Of a stretch of 64,000 nt of DNA, positions 61,722 to 64,000 are shown in pieces. Where the stretch lies: positions 614,424 through 678,423 of the forward strand of contig NZ_JYMT01000042.1 in the NCBI RefSeq assembly GCF_000938305.1. The letters are read 5' to 3'. Position 1 is the stretch's first letter; each line of letters starts with the position of its first letter. The notes beneath the pieces were generated by a model, which saw only the letters and a list, made by a program, of their open reading frames with translations, was not told the DNA's origin and searched no databases. Position numbers and translations under genes: made by a program. The DNA comes from Bradyrhizobium sp. LTSP885. GTDB taxonomy: Bacteria > Pseudomonadota > Alphaproteobacteria > Rhizobiales > Xanthobacteraceae.

Positions 61722-62612
61722 ATGGAGCTTCGGCATCTCCGCTACTTCGTCGCCGTCGCCGATGCAGGCAGCTTGACGGTCGCTGCCGAGCAAAAGCTGC
61801 ACACCTCCCAGCCCTCCCTCAGCCGGCAGATCCGCGACCTCGAAGCGGAGGTCGGCGTTCCCCTGATCACCCGCAGCGCGCACGGCATTGAGCTGACGGC
61901 GGCCGGCAAGGCGTTTCTGGATCACGCCCGCATGTCGCTGCTGCAGGCGGAGGCGGCCAAGGAAGCGGCGCTGCGCGCGGCTCAGCCGCCGAAGCCAACA
62001 TTCACCCTTGGCTTTCTGTCGGGCGCCGAAATCGATCTGCTGCCGGAGGTCAACCACGTGCTGCGCGAGGCATTTCCCGGCATCGACATCCGCCTGTCGA
62101 GCGATTACTCCCCCGTGCTCGCCAAAGCCTTGATGCGGCGCAAGCTCGATGCGGCCTTCATGCGGCCGGAAGAGAACATGGCGGATCTGGCCTTCAAGCG
62201 CGTACGAACCGATCCGCTGGTCTTTGTGTTTCCGAGCGACCATCGCCTCGCCGCGCAAACTTCGATCACGCCGCAGGAGATCGTGAACGAGACGTTCTAT
62301 CTTCCATCCAAATCCGCGCCTGCGGTGCGCCGGGTCGTGCTGGACTATTTCAACCGCGTCGGCATCGACATCAGGCCGGAGCACGAAGTGCACAACGTCG
62401 TCCAAGCGATCTCGATGATCACCTCGACGCGCGGGGTCATGCTGCTGCCGGCCTACACCAGACGCTATCTGCCTGAAACAATCACCACCCGCCCGGTGCA
62501 GGGAGCAGCCCCCACGCTTGACCTGGTGATCGCCTATCACAAGGCGAACAATTCGCCGATCCTGAAGCTGCTGCTGTCCCGGGTTGACAGGCTGGGTCTG
62601 GTGCCTGCCTAG
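61722..62612 (+). CDS. LysR-family transcriptional regulator
   Basis: 296 residues; ATG at 61722 after gggagattgtg. The HTH is MELRHLRYFVAVADAGSLTV, AAEQKLHTSQPSLSRQIRDL, and the substrate-binding half includes LGFLSGAEIDLLPEVNHVLR. It is divergent from the exported hypothetical gene, a typical LysR target arrangement. It probably controls the genes from 54640 to 61582 or part of them (inference). The effector is unknown. Confidence 0.92.
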   Translation: MELRHLRYFVAVADAGSLTVAAEQKLHTSQPSLSRQIRDLEAEVGVPLITRSAHGIELTAAGKAFLDHARMSLLQAEAAKEAALRAAQPPKPTFTLGFLSGAEIDLLPEVNHVLREAFPGIDIRLSSDYSPVLAKALMRRKLDAAFMRPEENMADLAFKRVRTDPLVFVFPSDHRLAAQTSITPQEIVNETFYLPSKSAPAVRRVVLDYFNRVGIDIRPEHEVHNVVQAISMITSTRGVMLLPAYTRRYLPETITTRPVQGAAPTLDLVIAYHKANNSPILKLLLSRVDRLGLVPA

Positions 62613-62792
62613 GAAGTGCCTCGGCTCCGGGGCGGAAGCCGAGGCACCAGTTCGACTTACCAATGCCACAACACACGTGGCATTGCTCTAACGGCAAGAT
62701 GCCCTGTGCGTTCCTATCGCTCTCGGATCGTGGATCGTTGTTGGCCTCTGGCGGTTGTGTCACCAAATCATCATGACAGTCAGGAGGCACTT

Positions 62793-63011
62793 ATGACCCC
62801 CTCAGCAGAACCAGAAGTGAACGACCGCGTGGTCTGGACCCGCGGTAGCGTCGGGCTCTCCGGGATCGTGACGGGCGCTCTCATCCTGAACGGCGCTGAG
62901 CCGGGATGGCAGCAACTGTTGGCGATACGCACCCAGCACGGCACGTTTCACGAGTTTCCCCGCAACCTGCGCGTCATGCCGAAGATGATGCCGGCCAACG
63001 CACTGTTGTAA
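62793..63011 (+). CDS. small hypothetical protein, 72 residues
   Basis: ATG at 62793 after caggaggcactt gives MTPSAEPEVNDRVVWTRGSV and ends in a short basic stretch LRVMPKMMPANALL. No family recognised. The RBS is good, so translation is likely. Convergent with the histidine kinase gene. Confidence 0.55.
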   Translation: MTPSAEPEVNDRVVWTRGSVGLSGIVTGALILNGAEPGWQQLLAIRTQHGTFHEFPRNLRVMPKMMPANALL

Positions 63012-63042
63012 CCGCAGACTGCATCGTGCGTGGCAGGCCGGC

Positions 63043-64000
63043 CTATGCGAGCGGCAAGGCGATTTCGCAGGTCAGCCCTTCGGCGCGCCAATCGAAACGC
63101 ACCTCACCCTTGAACTGGCCGATCATGTTTTCCATGATGCGTGTGCCGAACCCGCGGTGCGTGGGTGGCGTGACGGTTGGCCCCTCGGACTCGACCCAGC
63201 ACAGGCTGAGCCTTCGGTCTGCCGCCAGGGACCATTTGATTTCAACGTGACCGCCCGCCGCCGACAGCGATCCGTATTTTGCCGCGTTGGTCGCGAGCTC
63301 ATGCAGGGCGATTGCAGCAGTCTGAGCCGTACTCGGCTCCAACATGACGGCCGGGCCGTCAATTCGCACGCGCGTCTCGCTCTCCCCGCTGTAGGCCAGC
63401 AGTTCTTGCGTGACCAGACGGTGGAGCTCGGCTCCCTCCCAGCGGGATTCCACGAACAACGTATGGACCTTTGCGAGCGCACCAATGCGCCCCTCGATCA
63501 GTCGCTTGAGATCATCGGACGTATCGGAATGGGAAAGCCGCACCGTCGCCAACACCGTGGCCAGGATGTTCTTTGTGCGATGCTCGGCCTCACGCGCGAG
63601 ATTGACGATCTGCGCCTGGCTACGTTTGTGCTCGGTGATGTTACGCGCGATTTTCGCTGCGCCGACGACCTTGCCCTGCGCATTTCTGACCGGCGAAATG
63701 GTCAGGGAAATGTCGATCAACCTCCCATGCTTGCATTGGCGAACAGTTTCATAATGTTCGACGCTCTGGCCGCGCCGGATTTGCCCCATGATCGCGGCTT
63801 CCTCTTTCTGGCGATCTGGCGGGATCAGAACCGCGATTGGGTTGCCGACGATTTCCTCCGCAAGATAGCCAAAGATGCGTTCCGCGCCGCCGTTCCAGCT
63901 CGTGACGATGCCATCGAGGTCCTTGCTGATGATTGCGTCGTCGCTTGATTGGATGATGGCAGCGAGCCGCAGCGCCGCCTCCTCACCGCGTTTGCGCGCG
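63043..64000 (-). CDS. PAS/HWE-family histidine kinase, C-terminal 319 residues (cut by window edge)
   Basis: The frame runs open to the window end, so the N-terminus lies outside. Visible: a PAS domain (QSSDDAIISKDLDGIVTSWN, GAERIFGYLAEEIVGNP) with a PAC-like segment (YETVRQCKHGRLIDISLTIS), then the HWE-type phospho-acceptor His in REAEHRTKNILATVLATVRL, the N-box LHELATNAAKYGSLSAAGGH, and the W-x-E segment CWVESEGPTVTPP. These kinases sense cues via PAS and often act in general stress or light signalling. An in-frame ATG at 63789 would truncate the PAS domain and is not the start. Confidence 0.9.
   Translation of the reverse strand, partial: ARKRGEEAALRLAAIIQSSDDAIISKDLDGIVTSWNGGAERIFGYLAEEIVGNPIAVLIPPDRQKEEAAIMGQIRRGQSVEHYETVRQCKHGRLIDISLTISPVRNAQGKVVGAAKIARNITEHKRSQAQIVNLAREAEHRTKNILATVLATVRLSHSDTSDDLKRLIEGRIGALAKVHTLFVESRWEGAELHRLVTQELLAYSGESETRVRIDGPAVMLEPSTAQTAAIALHELATNAAKYGSLSAAGGHVEIKWSLAADRRLSLCWVESEGPTVTPPTHRGFGTRIMENMIGQFKGEVRFDWRAEGLTCEIALPLA

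Noticed and set aside
1..64000. tRNA, rRNA, CRISPR, prophage or insertion sequence
   Set aside because: No such structure or gene was recognised on either strand while reading; the repeats found are intergenic palindromes, not spacer arrays.

Overview
The window is high-GC chromosomal DNA from an alphaproteobacterium. I place it in the Bradyrhizobium/Nitrobacteraceae group by inference from gene content and order: a lipoyl-domain-bearing E1-beta in a pdhA-pdhB-DUF5076-pdhC-lpdA operon, followed by ftsB, eno, kdsA, pyrG, secG, tpiA, ppiD and trpD-trpC-moaC. Palindromic intergenic repeats of the kind common in that group support this. I found no rRNA, tRNA, CRISPR array, phage, transposase or plasmid gene.

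Layout. 1-1119 is the N-terminal part of ilvD, cut by the left edge. 1120-2139 has no gene and holds a complex structured repeat. 2140-4037 is an amino-acid binding protein plus an asparaginase; 4124-4754 has three tiny unknown genes. 5001-9705 carries a lytic transglycosylase, a TctC-type binding protein and threonine synthase. 9892-16117 is the pyruvate dehydrogenase operon and ftsB. 16164-22205 has an FMN reductase, a Tat-exported metallo-hydrolase, D-Ala-D-Ala ligase, an MDR-type oxidoreductase and a GT39 glycosyltransferase. 22312-29280 carries eno, a large repetitive W-rich protein, queF, an MFS transporter and kdsA.

29443-33191 holds an exported PAAR protein, a NIPSNAP protein and a two-component system with a neighbouring phospholipid N-methyltransferase-like gene. 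33207-35667 is a small predicted peptide-modification locus: a radical SAM/SPASM enzyme, a 67-residue lysine-rich peptide with a GDL motif, and a divergent methyltransferase. 35630-44454 is core metabolism and secretion (pyrG, secG, a XRE-cupin/GNAT pair, tpiA, ppiD, trpD, trpC, moaC). 44477-50855 has a lone Flp pilin, a GGDEF-EAL protein, a GH13 enzyme and the CtpA protease. 51081-54619 has an old-yellow-enzyme homologue, an NTF2-like protein, a rhomboid protease and a tiny exported protein. 54640-62612 looks like a catabolic island: two binding proteins, PrpF isomerase, an exported MmgE/PrpD protein, SnoaL-like and VOC proteins, and a LysR regulator. The right edge cuts a PAS/HWE histidine kinase.

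Main points for a second look: (1) the radical SAM/GDL-peptide/methyltransferase locus; (2) a 20-base direct-repeat operator shared, with one internal difference, by the promoter of the two-component operon and that of the following methyltransferase gene; (3) a 61-bp element, 48/61 identical, upstream of both a binding-protein gene and prpF; (4) a likely leaderless promoter for the XRE-cupin gene; (5) the nested-hairpin repeat at 1431-1783; (6) near-identical 351-bp tandem repeats in the W-rich protein. All family assignments are from reading motifs and from memory; no search was run.
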